From: Streptomyces yatensis
GTDB taxonomy: Bacteria; Actinomycetota; Actinomycetes; Streptomycetales; Streptomycetaceae
Direction of reading: 5' to 3'
Assembly: GCF_018069625.1 (NCBI RefSeq)
Contig: NZ_CP072941.1
Location: 7,936,001 to 8,000,000, forward strand
DNA length: 64,000 nucleotides
Part shown: piece after piece, positions 16,043-24,456 of the stretch
Position numbering within the stretch: position 1 is the stretch's first letter
Layout of the letters: every line of letters begins with the position of its first letter
Notes under the pieces: generated by a model
Told to the model about the DNA's origin: nothing
What the model saw: the letters and a program-made list of their open reading frames with translations, nothing else
Databases searched by the model: none
Translations under genes and position numbers: made by a program

Positions 16043-16558
16043 ATGTCACACCAGTCCGACCGCACCACCGACCCCACGACCGGGAGCACCGACCCCGAGC
16101 CGCCGTCCGCCGATGAACTGCTCCGGCTCGACCGGCAGCTCTGCTTCTCCCTGCACGCCGCCTCCCGCGCCTTCGACGGCCTCTACCGCCGGGTGCTGAG
16201 CGACACGGGGCTGACCTATCCGCAGTACCTGGCCATGCTGGTGCTCTGGGAGTACGGGGAGATGCCGGTCAAGCGGTTGGGGGAGTTCCTGCGGCTGGAC
16301 TCGGGTACCCTCTCGCCGCTGCTCAAGCGGATGCAGACGGCCGGACTCGTCCAGCGCGAGCGCAGCGCACACGACGAGCGCTCGGTGACGGTCCGGCTGA
16401 CGGCGGAGGGGACGGCGCTGAAGGAGCGCGCCCAGGGCGTACCCCTGAAGGCGATCGAGGCCAGTGGCCTCGGCCTGGAGGAGGCGGTGGACCTGCAGGC
16501 CCGGGTGCAGCGCCTGACGGCGGCCCTCGACGCGGCGCTGGCCGACGAGGAGGCGTAG
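16043..16558 (+). CDS. ohrR: OhrR, organic-peroxide-sensing MarR repressor
   Basis: About 171 residues from ATG 16043. LLRLDRQLCFSLHAASRAF contains the single reactive Cys used by OhrR to sense peroxides. No second Cys is visible, so it should be a one-Cys (Bacillus-type) sensor. The winged helix includes LTYPQYLAMLVLWEYGEMPVKRLGEFLRLDSGTLSPLLKRM and a wing with RSAHDERSVTVRLT. It is divergent from ohr and expected to repress it and itself. Confidence 0.93.
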   Translation: MSHQSDRTTDPTTGSTDPEPPSADELLRLDRQLCFSLHAASRAFDGLYRRVLSDTGLTYPQYLAMLVLWEYGEMPVKRLGEFLRLDSGTLSPLLKRMQTAGLVQRERSAHDERSVTVRLTAEGTALKERAQGVPLKAIEASGLGLEEAVDLQARVQRLTAALDAALADEEA

Positions 16559-16605
16559 GCGGGGGAGCCGCAAGACGGAGGAGAACGAGGCGGGGGAAAG
16601 GGGAA

Positions 16606-16648
16606 GAGCCGGTCCCGGGGGTGCCGTCAACCTCCCCGGAACCGGCTC
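16606..16648. terminator. Terminator between ohrR and the LPMO gene
   Basis: GAGCCGGT plus CCGGGG pairs imperfectly with CCCCGG plus ACCGGCTC across a short loop, between two convergent 3' ends. Confidence 0.65.
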
Positions 16649-16726
16649 GCTTCGATCGGCCGCGGTGACGTACGGCCTCGGCTGTGACTACGGCCTCAGC
16701 CTCCGTTACTGCCTACGGCCTCAGCC

Positions 16727-17779
16727 TCAGCCGCGGCCCCGCCGTACGGCCTTGCGGCGGTTGGCGGCGGCGAACAGCACGGCCGCGCCGGCGGCGAGGA
16801 CCGCGGCGCCGCCGATGGCCATGGGAGCGGTGGATCCGTCGCCCCCGGTCTCGGCGAGACGCTGCCCGTCGGCGGCGCTGCCGTCCCGCGGTTCGTCGTT
16901 CGCGGCCATGACCTTGGCGCTCTTGGCCTCGGGCTGGTTCCCCTCCGTGCCCTTCCCGTCCGCCGCCTTCGGCTGGTGGTGGGCCTCGGCGCCGTCGTCA
17001 CCGCCGTGGCCGTGGTGATCGACGGTCGACTTCTCGGCGCCCTTCGCTATCTGCGCGTCATTGGGCGCGGCGGCGGTCGGTGCGGAACTCGCGCTCGTCC
17101 CCGCCCCCTTGGCCGCCGCGGCCCCACCTCCGCCTCCGCCGAAGGTCACGTCCGAGCAGGTGTAGAACGCCTCCGGGCTGTCCGAGCGCTGCCAGACGCT
17201 GTAGATCAGATGGCGGCCCGACTTGTCGGGGACGTTGCCCGTGAAGACGTAACTCCCGTCCTTCAGCGTGGGATCGGTGACCTTGGCGAACGGCTCCGCC
17301 TCCAGGTCTGCCCAGGTCAGCGGCTTGGTCGGGTCGTAGCCGTCCTTGGTGACGTACAGCTCGAAGCTGCCCCGGTGGGGCGCGGTGGCCCGGTAGGTGA
17401 AGGTGTGCTCACCGGCCGTCATGGCGGTGGCGGGCCAGTCGGCGCGCGGCAGGTCCAGGCCCTTGTACTTGTCGCGGCCCGCGCTGCACAGCTTTCCGTC
17501 CGGGATGATCTCCTTGTGGCGCCCGGCGGCGTCCGGGATGTTGACCTCGTTCCAGTCGTAGAGCGCCTGGGTGCCGCCCGCCTGGACGGCCGCCTTGCAG
17601 GCCGCCGAGTCCGGGCTCTCCGGCCCCTCCGCGAAACACGCCGACACCCGGCTGACCGGGTCCTGCATCGAACCGTGCGCGGTGGCCGGGTCCGCGTTCA
17701 GCGCCGTGAGGGCGAGCGGTACCACGCCGAGCACGGCGAGCCGGGCGGTTCTGCGGTGAGCGGTCGCACGAGCGGTCAT
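16727..17779 (-). CDS. AA10 lytic polysaccharide monooxygenase with LAXTG cell-wall anchor
   Basis: 350-residue copper enzyme that oxidatively cleaves chitin or cellulose. The signal peptide ends ATA; the mature protein starts at His35 (HGSMQDP), the N-terminal copper ligand. The second histidine-brace residue should be His135 (TAPHRGSF), and Phe213 in CSDVTF fits the axial position. A Gly/Ala and His/Asp-rich linker (about 214-306) leads to LAETG (308-312), a hydrophobic helix and a basic tail RRKAVRRGRG. That is a class-E sortase signal, so the enzyme is probably displayed on the wall rather than released. No sortase gene is in the window. Confidence 0.9.
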   Translation of the reverse strand: MTARATAHRRTARLAVLGVVPLALTALNADPATAHGSMQDPVSRVSACFAEGPESPDSAACKAAVQAGGTQALYDWNEVNIPDAAGRHKEIIPDGKLCSAGRDKYKGLDLPRADWPATAMTAGEHTFTYRATAPHRGSFELYVTKDGYDPTKPLTWADLEAEPFAKVTDPTLKDGSYVFTGNVPDKSGRHLIYSVWQRSDSPEAFYTCSDVTFGGGGGGAAAAKGAGTSASSAPTAAAPNDAQIAKGAEKSTVDHHGHGGDDGAEAHHQPKAADGKGTEGNQPEAKSAKVMAANDEPRDGSAADGQRLAETGGDGSTAPMAIGGAAVLAAGAAVLFAAANRRKAVRRGRG

Positions 17780-17815
17780 CGTCGGGGACTCCTTCGGTGG
17801 GGGACGCGCTGGGAG

Positions 17816-17915
17816 GTCACGCGGTTGGGGGGTGTGTGGTTGGGGGTGACGTGGTCGGGGTCATGCGGTTGGAGTGACGTGGTCGGGGGTCACGCGGTTG
17901 GGGGGTGACGCGCAG
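17816..17915. repeat. G/T-rich direct repeats upstream of the LPMO gene
   Basis: GTCACGCGGTTGG or GTCATGCGGTTGG recurs at 17816, 17860 and 17889, with GTGACGTGGTCGGGG between copies. The repeats lie in the LPMO promoter interval and could be regulator sites or an eroded tandem repeat. Confidence 0.6.
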
Positions 17916-18068
17916 CACGCTAGCCCCGCCCAACGGCTCTCCCGCCGGTCTTATGGCGCCGTTAAGGAGCAGCTCAGGCAGAGCTGAGACTGGGCCGGTT
18001 CCGGGGGTACCCGAGGTGATCGCTCGCCGATGATTGCGGGGGGTCGGTGGCGTGGAAGGGTGACCCAC

Positions 18069-20453
18069 ATGACCGCAACGAACTCTTCCGGCGGCTCCGG
18101 CGGCGCGGGCGGCGCGGGCGCCTCCCGTGGCGCCTCTCGCGCCTCGGCCCGTGAGCTGATCGAGGCCATCGTCGACCCCGGCAGCTGGCACGGCTGGGAC
18201 GAACCGGTGGAGATCACCACGGACGACCCCGACTACCGGGCCGACCTGGAGCGGGCACGCGAGCGCACCGGGCTGGACGAGTCGGTCATCACCGGTGAGG
18301 GCCGTATCGAGGGCCGCAGGGTGGCGCTGGTCGCCTGCGAGTTCCGCTTCCTGGCCGGCTCGATAGGGGTCGCCGCGGGGGAGCGGCTGGTACGGGCCGT
18401 GGAGCGGGCCACGGCGGAACGGCTGCCCCTGCTCGCGGCCCCGGCGTCGGGCGGCACCCGGATGCAGGAGGGCACGGTCGCGTTTCTGCAGATGGTGAAG
18501 GTGGCCGCGGCGATCACGGACCACAAGGCGGCGGGCCTGCCGTATCTCGTCCACCTCCGCCACCCCACGACCGGCGGCGTCCTCGCCTCCTGGGGCTCCC
18601 TCGGCCATGTCACCGCCGCCGAGCCGGGCGCCCTGATCGGCTTCATGGGCCCGCGGGTGCATGAGGCCCTGTACGGGGAGGAGTTTCCGCCCGGTGTGCA
18701 GAACGCCGAGAACCTGATGAACCACGGCCTGATCGACGCGGTGCTGCCGATGAGTCGCCTGTCGGGCGTGGCGGCACGGGTGCTGCGAGTCCTCTGCGCG
18801 GGCGGGCCCGCCACGGCCTCAGGTCCTGGGACCGCGGCGGGTTCCGGCTCCGGGCCCGCCACGGCCTCCGGCCTCGGGACGGCCCCGGGTTCCGGCCCCG
18901 GGGTGGCCCCGGCTCCCTCCACCGCCCCAGCGGCGGAGGGGCCCGGGCGGCGCGGGGATGCAGCCGAGTCCTCCATCGAGCCCGCGCCCAGGGCGCCGGG
19001 CGCAGCACGGGCGGCGGGCGATGCGGCTGCCCCGCGCGCATCGGCGGCCGCCCGCGGCACAGCCGGGCCCGCCGCGGAGGCGAAGTCCGGCACGCCGGGT
19101 GATGCGCCCGGCGGGACACCGGAGCGGCGCGAGGGTTCGTCGGCCGGGGGCGGCCCCTCAGCCGCGACCGGCAGTGGGCGTGGCGGCGCGGGTAGCGCGG
19201 GCGGCGCGGGCGGCGCGGAGTCGAAGGGAACTGCCGCGCGCGGCGAGGGTGCCGGGGCCGGGGCCGAGGAGCGGCGGGACGCGGAGGCCGGGCCCTCGTC
19301 CGTCGTCCACGGGCACGTGGCGCCTGCCGGGCGCGGCGCCGAACGGGGCGCGGGTGGCGTCGCCACGCCGGAGGCGGCCGGGGGTGTGGGGTCCGCCCAC
19401 GATCAGGTCGGGTCCGCCGCCTTCGCCGGGGCCGGAGGGACCAACGCGGCGTCCGACGACGCGGGGCCGGAGGCCGTCGCGCCGTCGGCGGAGGTGTCGA
19501 TACGGGCTTCGCGGCGGGCCGAGCGACCCGGGGTACGGGATCTGTTGCGGGTCGCCGCCGAGGACGTGAGTCCGCTCAGCGGTACGGGGGCCGGGGAGCA
19601 CGATCCCGGGTTGTTGCTCGCGCTCGCTCGGGTCGGCGGGACGCCCTGCGTCGTCCTCGGCCACAACCGGCGCAGCGCCCGCGAAGGCGACACGTCCGAG
19701 GGGCCGGGGGAGGGGCAGGCGCTGGGCCCGGCGGGGTTGCGGACCGCGCGGCGCGGGATGCACATCGCCGCCGAGCTCGGGCTGCCGCTGCTCACCGTCA
19801 TCGACACCGCCGGCGCCGCGCTCAGCCGCGAGGCCGAGGAGGGCGGGCTCGCGGCGGAGATAGCGCGGTGCCTCGCCGACATGGTGACCCTGCCCGCGCC
19901 CACCCTCTGCCTGCTGCTCGGCCAGGGCGCCGGCGGCGCCGCGCTCGCGCTGCTCCCCGCCGACCGGGTCGTGGCCGCGCGCCACGCCTGGCTGTCGCCG
20001 CTGCCGCCGGAGGGCGCGTCCGCGATCCTCCACCGCACGACGGAGCGGGCGTACGAGGTGGCCGCCCGCCAGGGCGTACGCTCCGCCGACCTCCTCGCCC
20101 AGGGCATCGTCGACCGTCTTGTGGAGGAGGACGCCTCCGACTCCGGGGACGCCTCCCGCGTCGGGGACGCCTCCCGCGTCGGGGATGGCTCCCGCGTCGG
20201 GGACGCCTCCCGCGTCGGGGATGGCTCCCGCGTCGGGGATGGCTCCCGCGTCGGGGACGCCTCCCAGGTCGAGGCTGCCTCCGGGGCGCCGGAGACCTCG
20301 CAAGCCGGGGACGCCTCCCGCGCCCCCGACGCCTTCCTCAGCCGCCTCGGCCATCTCCTCGGTGCCGAACTCGCCGCCCTCCGCGCCCAGGACCCGGACG
20401 AGCGGCTCGCCGCGCGTCGGGTCCGTCATCGCCGGATCGGGCTACCCCGTTGA
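18069..20453 (+). CDS. Fused AccD/AccA-like acyl-CoA carboxyltransferase
   Basis: 794 residues from ATG 18069. Residues about 30-240 form a beta-type crotonase-fold carboxyltransferase half (ITGEGRIEGRRVALVACEF, PASGGTRMQEGTVAF, HPTTGGVLASWGSLGHV), without an obvious zinc ribbon. Residues about 485-690 form an alpha-type half (LRTARRGMHIAAELGLPLLTVIDTAG, GQGAGGAALALLPADRV, EGASAILHRT). Between them is an Ala/Gly/Pro-rich linker of about 240 residues with no recognisable domain. After the alpha half come eight 18-bp repeat units. Such enzymes move a carboxyl from biotin to an acyl-CoA; the partner biotin carboxylase and carrier are not nearby. The acyl substrate is not predictable. The linker and repeats make it far longer than usual. 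Confidence 0.82.
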   Translation: MTATNSSGGSGGAGGAGASRGASRASARELIEAIVDPGSWHGWDEPVEITTDDPDYRADLERARERTGLDESVITGEGRIEGRRVALVACEFRFLAGSIGVAAGERLVRAVERATAERLPLLAAPASGGTRMQEGTVAFLQMVKVAAAITDHKAAGLPYLVHLRHPTTGGVLASWGSLGHVTAAEPGALIGFMGPRVHEALYGEEFPPGVQNAENLMNHGLIDAVLPMSRLSGVAARVLRVLCAGGPATASGPGTAAGSGSGPATASGLGTAPGSGPGVAPAPSTAPAAEGPGRRGDAAESSIEPAPRAPGAARAAGDAAAPRASAAARGTAGPAAEAKSGTPGDAPGGTPERREGSSAGGGPSAATGSGRGGAGSAGGAGGAESKGTAARGEGAGAGAEERRDAEAGPSSVVHGHVAPAGRGAERGAGGVATPEAAGGVGSAHDQVGSAAFAGAGGTNAASDDAGPEAVAPSAEVSIRASRRAERPGVRDLLRVAAEDVSPLSGTGAGEHDPGLLLALARVGGTPCVVLGHNRRSAREGDTSEGPGEGQALGPAGLRTARRGMHIAAELGLPLLTVIDTAGAALSREAEEGGLAAEIARCLADMVTLPAPTLCLLLGQGAGGAALALLPADRVVAARHAWLSPLPPEGASAILHRTTERAYEVAARQGVRSADLLAQGIVDRLVEEDASDSGDASRVGDASRVGDGSRVGDASRVGDGSRVGDGSRVGDASQVEAASGAPETSQAGDASRAPDAFLSRLGHLLGAELAALRAQDPDERLAARRVRHRRIGLPR
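20130..20273 (+). repeat. 18-bp minisatellite in the carboxyltransferase gene
   Basis: Eight 18-bp units of the form GACGCCTCCCGCGTCGGG or GATGGCTCCCGCGTCGGG encode DASRVG/DGSRVG hexapeptides near the C-terminus. Confidence 0.92.
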
Positions 20454-20524
20454 CGCCGTCCGATGATGGTTGTTGACGGCTAATCAGGGCCAAACGGGCG
20501 GACCGGCACGTCGAATTAGCGGTC

Positions 20525-20543
20525 TTAGGCATGCCTAACCTAA
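20525..20543. promoter_or_regulatory. DmdR/IdeR iron box for the siderophore operon
   Basis: TTAGGCATGCCTAACCTAA differs from the 19-bp iron-box consensus TTAGGTTAGGCTAACCTAA at a few central positions. It ends 9 nt before the first gene's GTG. A bound iron-repressor would block a promoter here, giving expression under iron limitation. Confidence 0.88.
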
Positions 20544-20552
20544 TCTCGGGCC

Positions 20553-21947
20553 GTGAACGAGAATGATCTCGACGCGGCGTCACGGCCGTCCTCTTCCCCT
20601 GCCCTCGGGGGCTCCTCGGCCGCCCCGGTCCCGGCCCCTTCGGCCGCCCAGGCGGCCTCCGCGCCGCCGCCTCGGCTCCATCTCCTGGCCCTCAATCCCA
20701 CCGACTCCGTCACCGAGGGCTTCCTCCCCGCGGCGGCCCGGCTCGGGCTGGCGGTCACGCTGCTCACCGACCAGCCCGAGGCCCATGAACGCGCCTACGG
20801 CAACGGACGGCAGGACCACGCGTTCCCCGCGCTCGGCATCGTCCCCTGCGACGTACGGGACTTCGCCGAGGTCATCAGCCGTATCGCCGCCGACGGCCGC
20901 CCCGACGCCGTCTTCACCAACAGCGACCACCTCCAGACCCAGGCCGCCCTCGCCGCCGAGTACTTCGGCCTCCCGGGCAAGGACTGGCGTGCCGCGCTGC
21001 GCACGAAGAACAAGGCCGAGCTGCGCCGCGCCCTCGCCGCCGCGAGCCCGGACGCCACCGCCACCGCCCCCGCCGACCCTGCCTCGTCCGCCGACCTCGT
21101 CTGGTCGGCCGACCCCGTTTGGTCCACCGAACTCGCCACCGGACAGGAACCCGCCACCCTCGCCGGACTCGACGCGCCCTACCCCTGCGTGGTCAAACCG
21201 CGCGAGGGCGTGGCCAGCGAGGACGTCGTCCTCGTAGCCGACGCCGACGAACTCGTCCGGCGCTGCGTCGAGATACGGGCCCGGCGGCCCGGAGCGGCCC
21301 TGGTCGTCGAGGAGTTCCTGGACGGCGAGCTGCGCACCCTCGAAACCCTCGGCGACGGCCGCACCCTCCACGTCCTCGGCGGCTTCCGCACCGAACTCTC
21401 GCCGCCCCCGCACTTCATCGAGGAACGGCTGCACCTGCTGCCCGCCCCGCCCCCGCAGCCGCACACCGATCAGGTGCTGGCACAGTTGCGCGCGCTGGGC
21501 GTCGGCTTCGGCGTGTGCCACACCGAGTACGTCGTCCAGGGTGACCGGGCCCGCCTCATCGAGGTCAACTACCGTGCCATAGGCGACCAGTGCGACCTCG
21601 TCCTGGCCGAACTCCTCGGCATCCCCCTTTTCGAGTACATCCTCCGTACGCACCTGGGCGAGCCGCTGCCGGACGACCTCGGCGCGCGCACCGACGGCAG
21701 GGTTCGCATGGAGTACGTCCTGGCCGACCGCGCCGGGCGGCTCGCCTCCGCCCCTCCGGCGAGCGTGACCGAGCGCGGCGGCGTACGACTGGACTACCGG
21801 CCGCTGCGCGGGGTCGGCGAGGAACACCCGCTCCACCGCACCAATCGAGACTTCCTCGGCGTACTCCGGGCCACCGGCACCGACCAGGGGCGGATCGACG
21901 CGGCGGTGGCGCAGTTCCTCGCGGCCCACCGATGGGAGATCGTGTGA
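20553..21947 (+). CDS. ATP-grasp ligase of a siderophore pathway (PvsA-like)
   Basis: 464 residues. The GTG 20553 start lies just after the iron box with no Shine-Dalgarno site, so a leaderless mRNA is likely. After a disordered Ala/Pro leader, RLHLLALNPTDSVTEGFLPAA starts the pre-ATP-grasp domain. The ATP-binding segment PYPCVVKPREGVASEDVVLV and the metal/phosphate region CHTEYVVQGDRARLIEVNYRAIGDQCDLV are clear ATP-grasp features. In vibrioferrin synthesis the equivalent enzyme attaches alanine. It is the first gene of a tightly overlapping operon, its stop overlapping the next GTG. Confidence 0.85.
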   Translation: MNENDLDAASRPSSSPALGGSSAAPVPAPSAAQAASAPPPRLHLLALNPTDSVTEGFLPAAARLGLAVTLLTDQPEAHERAYGNGRQDHAFPALGIVPCDVRDFAEVISRIAADGRPDAVFTNSDHLQTQAALAAEYFGLPGKDWRAALRTKNKAELRRALAAASPDATATAPADPASSADLVWSADPVWSTELATGQEPATLAGLDAPYPCVVKPREGVASEDVVLVADADELVRRCVEIRARRPGAALVVEEFLDGELRTLETLGDGRTLHVLGGFRTELSPPPHFIEERLHLLPAPPPQPHTDQVLAQLRALGVGFGVCHTEYVVQGDRARLIEVNYRAIGDQCDLVLAELLGIPLFEYILRTHLGEPLPDDLGARTDGRVRMEYVLADRAGRLASAPPASVTERGGVRLDYRPLRGVGEEHPLHRTNRDFLGVLRATGTDQGRIDAAVAQFLAAHRWEIV

Positions 21948-24352
21948 CAGAGGAAGAGGAGCTTCTCGGACGGGTGCTCGACACGCTCCTCCGAGAGGAC
22001 GCCTACAAGCTGCGCAGCCGCGCCACCCCGGAACGGCGCGCCGACGGCGACTGGCTGCGCATCGCGCTCGAGGGGGGCGAAAGCGTGCTGCTCCCGGTGG
22101 AACCCGAGGGCTTCCAGTGCGATATCCGCACCCGCCGCCGACCCCTGCGGCTATGCGCTCCCGCGACTACCGAATGCCCCTCGACCGATCGGGCCGACGC
22201 CGAACCGGCTCCGGCCGAACCGAGCGGTGCCGAACGGGCCCTCGCTGAACCGGCCCCGGCCGGACGGGCCTGCGCTGAACCGGCCCCGGCCGAGTCGCGG
22301 TCCGCGTCCGGCCCGGCCCCGGCCGGACCGGCCTCGGCCGATTCGGGTGGTGTCGAGCGGGCCTCCGCCGAACTGGGCGACGCCGATCGCGCCGACGCCG
22401 ATCGCGCCGACGCCGATCGCGCCGACGCCGAACGGGCCCCCGTCGGACGGGCCGACGCCGAAACGGCCCCGGCCGAACCGAGCGGTGCCGAACGGGCCCT
22501 CGCTGAACCGGCCCCGGTCGGACGGGCCTGCGCTGAACCGGCCCCGGCCGAGTCGCGGTCCGCGTCCGGCCCGGCCCCGGCCGGACCGGCCTCGGCCGAT
22601 TCGGGTGGTGTCGAGCGGGCCTCCGCCGAACTGGGCGACGCCGATCGCGCCGATGCCGAACCCGGCGGTGCCGATCGGGCTGACGCCGAACCGGCCTCCG
22701 CCGAACCGGCACCGGCCGACGCCGAACCGCCGTCCGCGTCCGCCCCGGCCGGCGAGTCCGGGGACTGTGCCCGGACCCCGGCCGAACGGCCGCTCACCGG
22801 GCTCGTCCCCACCCTCGCGCGTCTGCGGGCCGCCGTGCCGGACGAGGATCGGCCGCTGTACGACGTCTTCGTGACCGAGTGCCGACAGGCGCTCGACGCC
22901 ATGCGGCTGCACACCCGCATCCGGCCCGGCGTCGTCGCCGAGCTGGCCGCACGCCACGGCGAGGGGCGGCCGTGGACGGGGATGCCCGGGGCGGTCGCGT
23001 ACGACACGCTCGCCGCCTTCCGGGACCACCCGGTCTACCCGACCAGCCGGGGCCGGGCCGTCTTCACCGAGGATCAATTACGCGCCCATGCCCCCGAGTT
23101 CCACCCCACCTTCCCGCTGCGCTGGCTCGTCCTCCCCCGAGAAGCGGTCGCCGGTGACCCGGCGCGGCTGCCCGGCTGGTGGCCGACGCCCGCGCAACTC
23201 GGTCTCGACAGCGGGCGGCGGCGGTCCTCCGGCGAACGCGGGCGGCTGGCCTTCCCCGTGCATCCGCTCACCGTCGGCCGCCCGCTGGAGGCCGCGCTCC
23301 GCGCGGCCGGGCTCGACGGCGAGGCCCGGCTCGCGGACCGCCCGCTGCTGGACGTACGGCCCACACTCTCCATGCGGACCGTGGCCGTCGCCGACGACCT
23401 CGCCGACGACCCCCTCGTCCACCTCAAACTGCCGCTCACCACCTCCACCCTGGGGATGCGCAACCGCCGCTCGGTCAAACCCGGCACGCTGATCGACGGC
23501 GAGGTGGCGCAGCGCCTGCTGGAGGCGGTGATCGCGCGCGAGCCGCGCTTCGGCGCGACCGTGCTGCTCGCCGACGAGACCACCCACCTCCACGCCGGAC
23601 ACGAGTTGCTGGCCACGCTCGTGCGCCGCTACCCGCCCGGTCTGGAGAACGCCACGATCGTGCCGCTGGCCGGGCTGCTCGCCCCCGCCCCGGACGGCAC
23701 GCTCGTCATCGACGGGCTCGCCGCGCGCCACTACAGCGGGGACGTCCTCGCCCTGCTCGACGACTACCTCACCCTGCTGTTCGACTTCCACACCACCCTC
23801 TTCGCGTACGGCATCGCGTTGGAGTCCCATCAGCAGAACATCTCCCTGGTCTTCGAGAGCGGGGGTGACAACGGTGGTGCCGTGCCCCGGCTGCGGCTGC
23901 TCATCAAGGACCACGACGGCCCGCGCGTCCACGCGATACGGCTCGCCGCCATGGTCGGCGGAGGACCGGCCGCCGATCTGTGCGGATTCGACGACCGCAG
24001 AATCCTGACGTCCGGCGACGGGCCGGTGGCCGATGTGTTCACCACCATCACCGTCCATCTGTGCGCCGCCGCCCCCCTCTTCGAACTCGCCCGCCTCGGC
24101 CGGGCCCCGCTCGACACCCTGCTGCGGCGGCTGCGCGACCGGCTCGCCGACGCCGTCGACCGGCTCGCCGTCACCCGGCCCGGTGCCGCCGCCGCGGTAC
24201 TGCGGCGACGGGTGCTGGACGCGGATCGGCTGCCGGTCAAGGCGATGGTCACCGCCGGCACCTTGTTCACCAAGGAGCGCTCCGGCGCCGCGGACATCAA
24301 CAAGCACTACGGCACCGGGCCCAACTACCTGCTGCGGGGAAGCGGCAGATGA
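21944..24352 (+). CDS. IucA/IucC-family NIS siderophore synthetase (PvsB-like) with duplicated insert
   Basis: 802 residues from GTG 21944, in a GTGA overlap with the ATP-grasp gene and preceded by GGGAG. The synthetase core includes HPVYPTSRGRAVF, HPLTVGRPLE, KLPLTTSTLGMRNRRSVKPG, ADETTHLHAG, LESHQQNISLVFE and LLIKDHDGPRVH, ending KHYGTGPNYLLRG. These enzymes adenylate a carboxylate such as citrate and join it to an amine or alcohol without NRPS machinery. Between residues about 85 and 275 sits an Ala/Pro/Glu/Asp-rich insert absent from ordinary members. It contains an 86-codon tandem duplication and explains the length (usually about 600 residues). Confidence 0.9.
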   Translation: MTEEEELLGRVLDTLLREDAYKLRSRATPERRADGDWLRIALEGGESVLLPVEPEGFQCDIRTRRRPLRLCAPATTECPSTDRADAEPAPAEPSGAERALAEPAPAGRACAEPAPAESRSASGPAPAGPASADSGGVERASAELGDADRADADRADADRADAERAPVGRADAETAPAEPSGAERALAEPAPVGRACAEPAPAESRSASGPAPAGPASADSGGVERASAELGDADRADAEPGGADRADAEPASAEPAPADAEPPSASAPAGESGDCARTPAERPLTGLVPTLARLRAAVPDEDRPLYDVFVTECRQALDAMRLHTRIRPGVVAELAARHGEGRPWTGMPGAVAYDTLAAFRDHPVYPTSRGRAVFTEDQLRAHAPEFHPTFPLRWLVLPREAVAGDPARLPGWWPTPAQLGLDSGRRRSSGERGRLAFPVHPLTVGRPLEAALRAAGLDGEARLADRPLLDVRPTLSMRTVAVADDLADDPLVHLKLPLTTSTLGMRNRRSVKPGTLIDGEVAQRLLEAVIAREPRFGATVLLADETTHLHAGHELLATLVRRYPPGLENATIVPLAGLLAPAPDGTLVIDGLAARHYSGDVLALLDDYLTLLFDFHTTLFAYGIALESHQQNISLVFESGGDNGGAVPRLRLLIKDHDGPRVHAIRLAAMVGGGPAADLCGFDDRRILTSGDGPVADVFTTITVHLCAAAPLFELARLGRAPLDTLLRRLRDRLADAVDRLAVTRPGAAAAVLRRRVLDADRLPVKAMVTAGTLFTKERSGAADINKHYGTGPNYLLRGSGR
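22211..22652 (+). repeat. 258-bp-spaced direct duplication within the first NIS synthetase gene
   Basis: 22211-22394 recurs at 22469-22652, offset by 258 bp (86 codons), almost identical apart from single changes. Short GACGCCGATCGC units sit between the copies. The frame is preserved. Confidence 0.9.
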
Positions 24353-24456
24353 CCGCCGCGCCCCTCCTGCCGTTACCGCCAAGCCCCTTCTGCCGTTACC
24401 GCCAGCCCCCTCCTGCCCCCTGCCCCTCTCTCCTCCGCACCCGCTGGAGCCGCCCC

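Noticed and set aside
24349..24456. N-terminal extension of the second NIS synthetase from an overlapping ATG
   Set aside because: The added 36 residues are Pro/Leu-rich and built from a short DNA repeat; ATG 24457 has its own GGAG and gives the usual family length. The longer form is not excluded.
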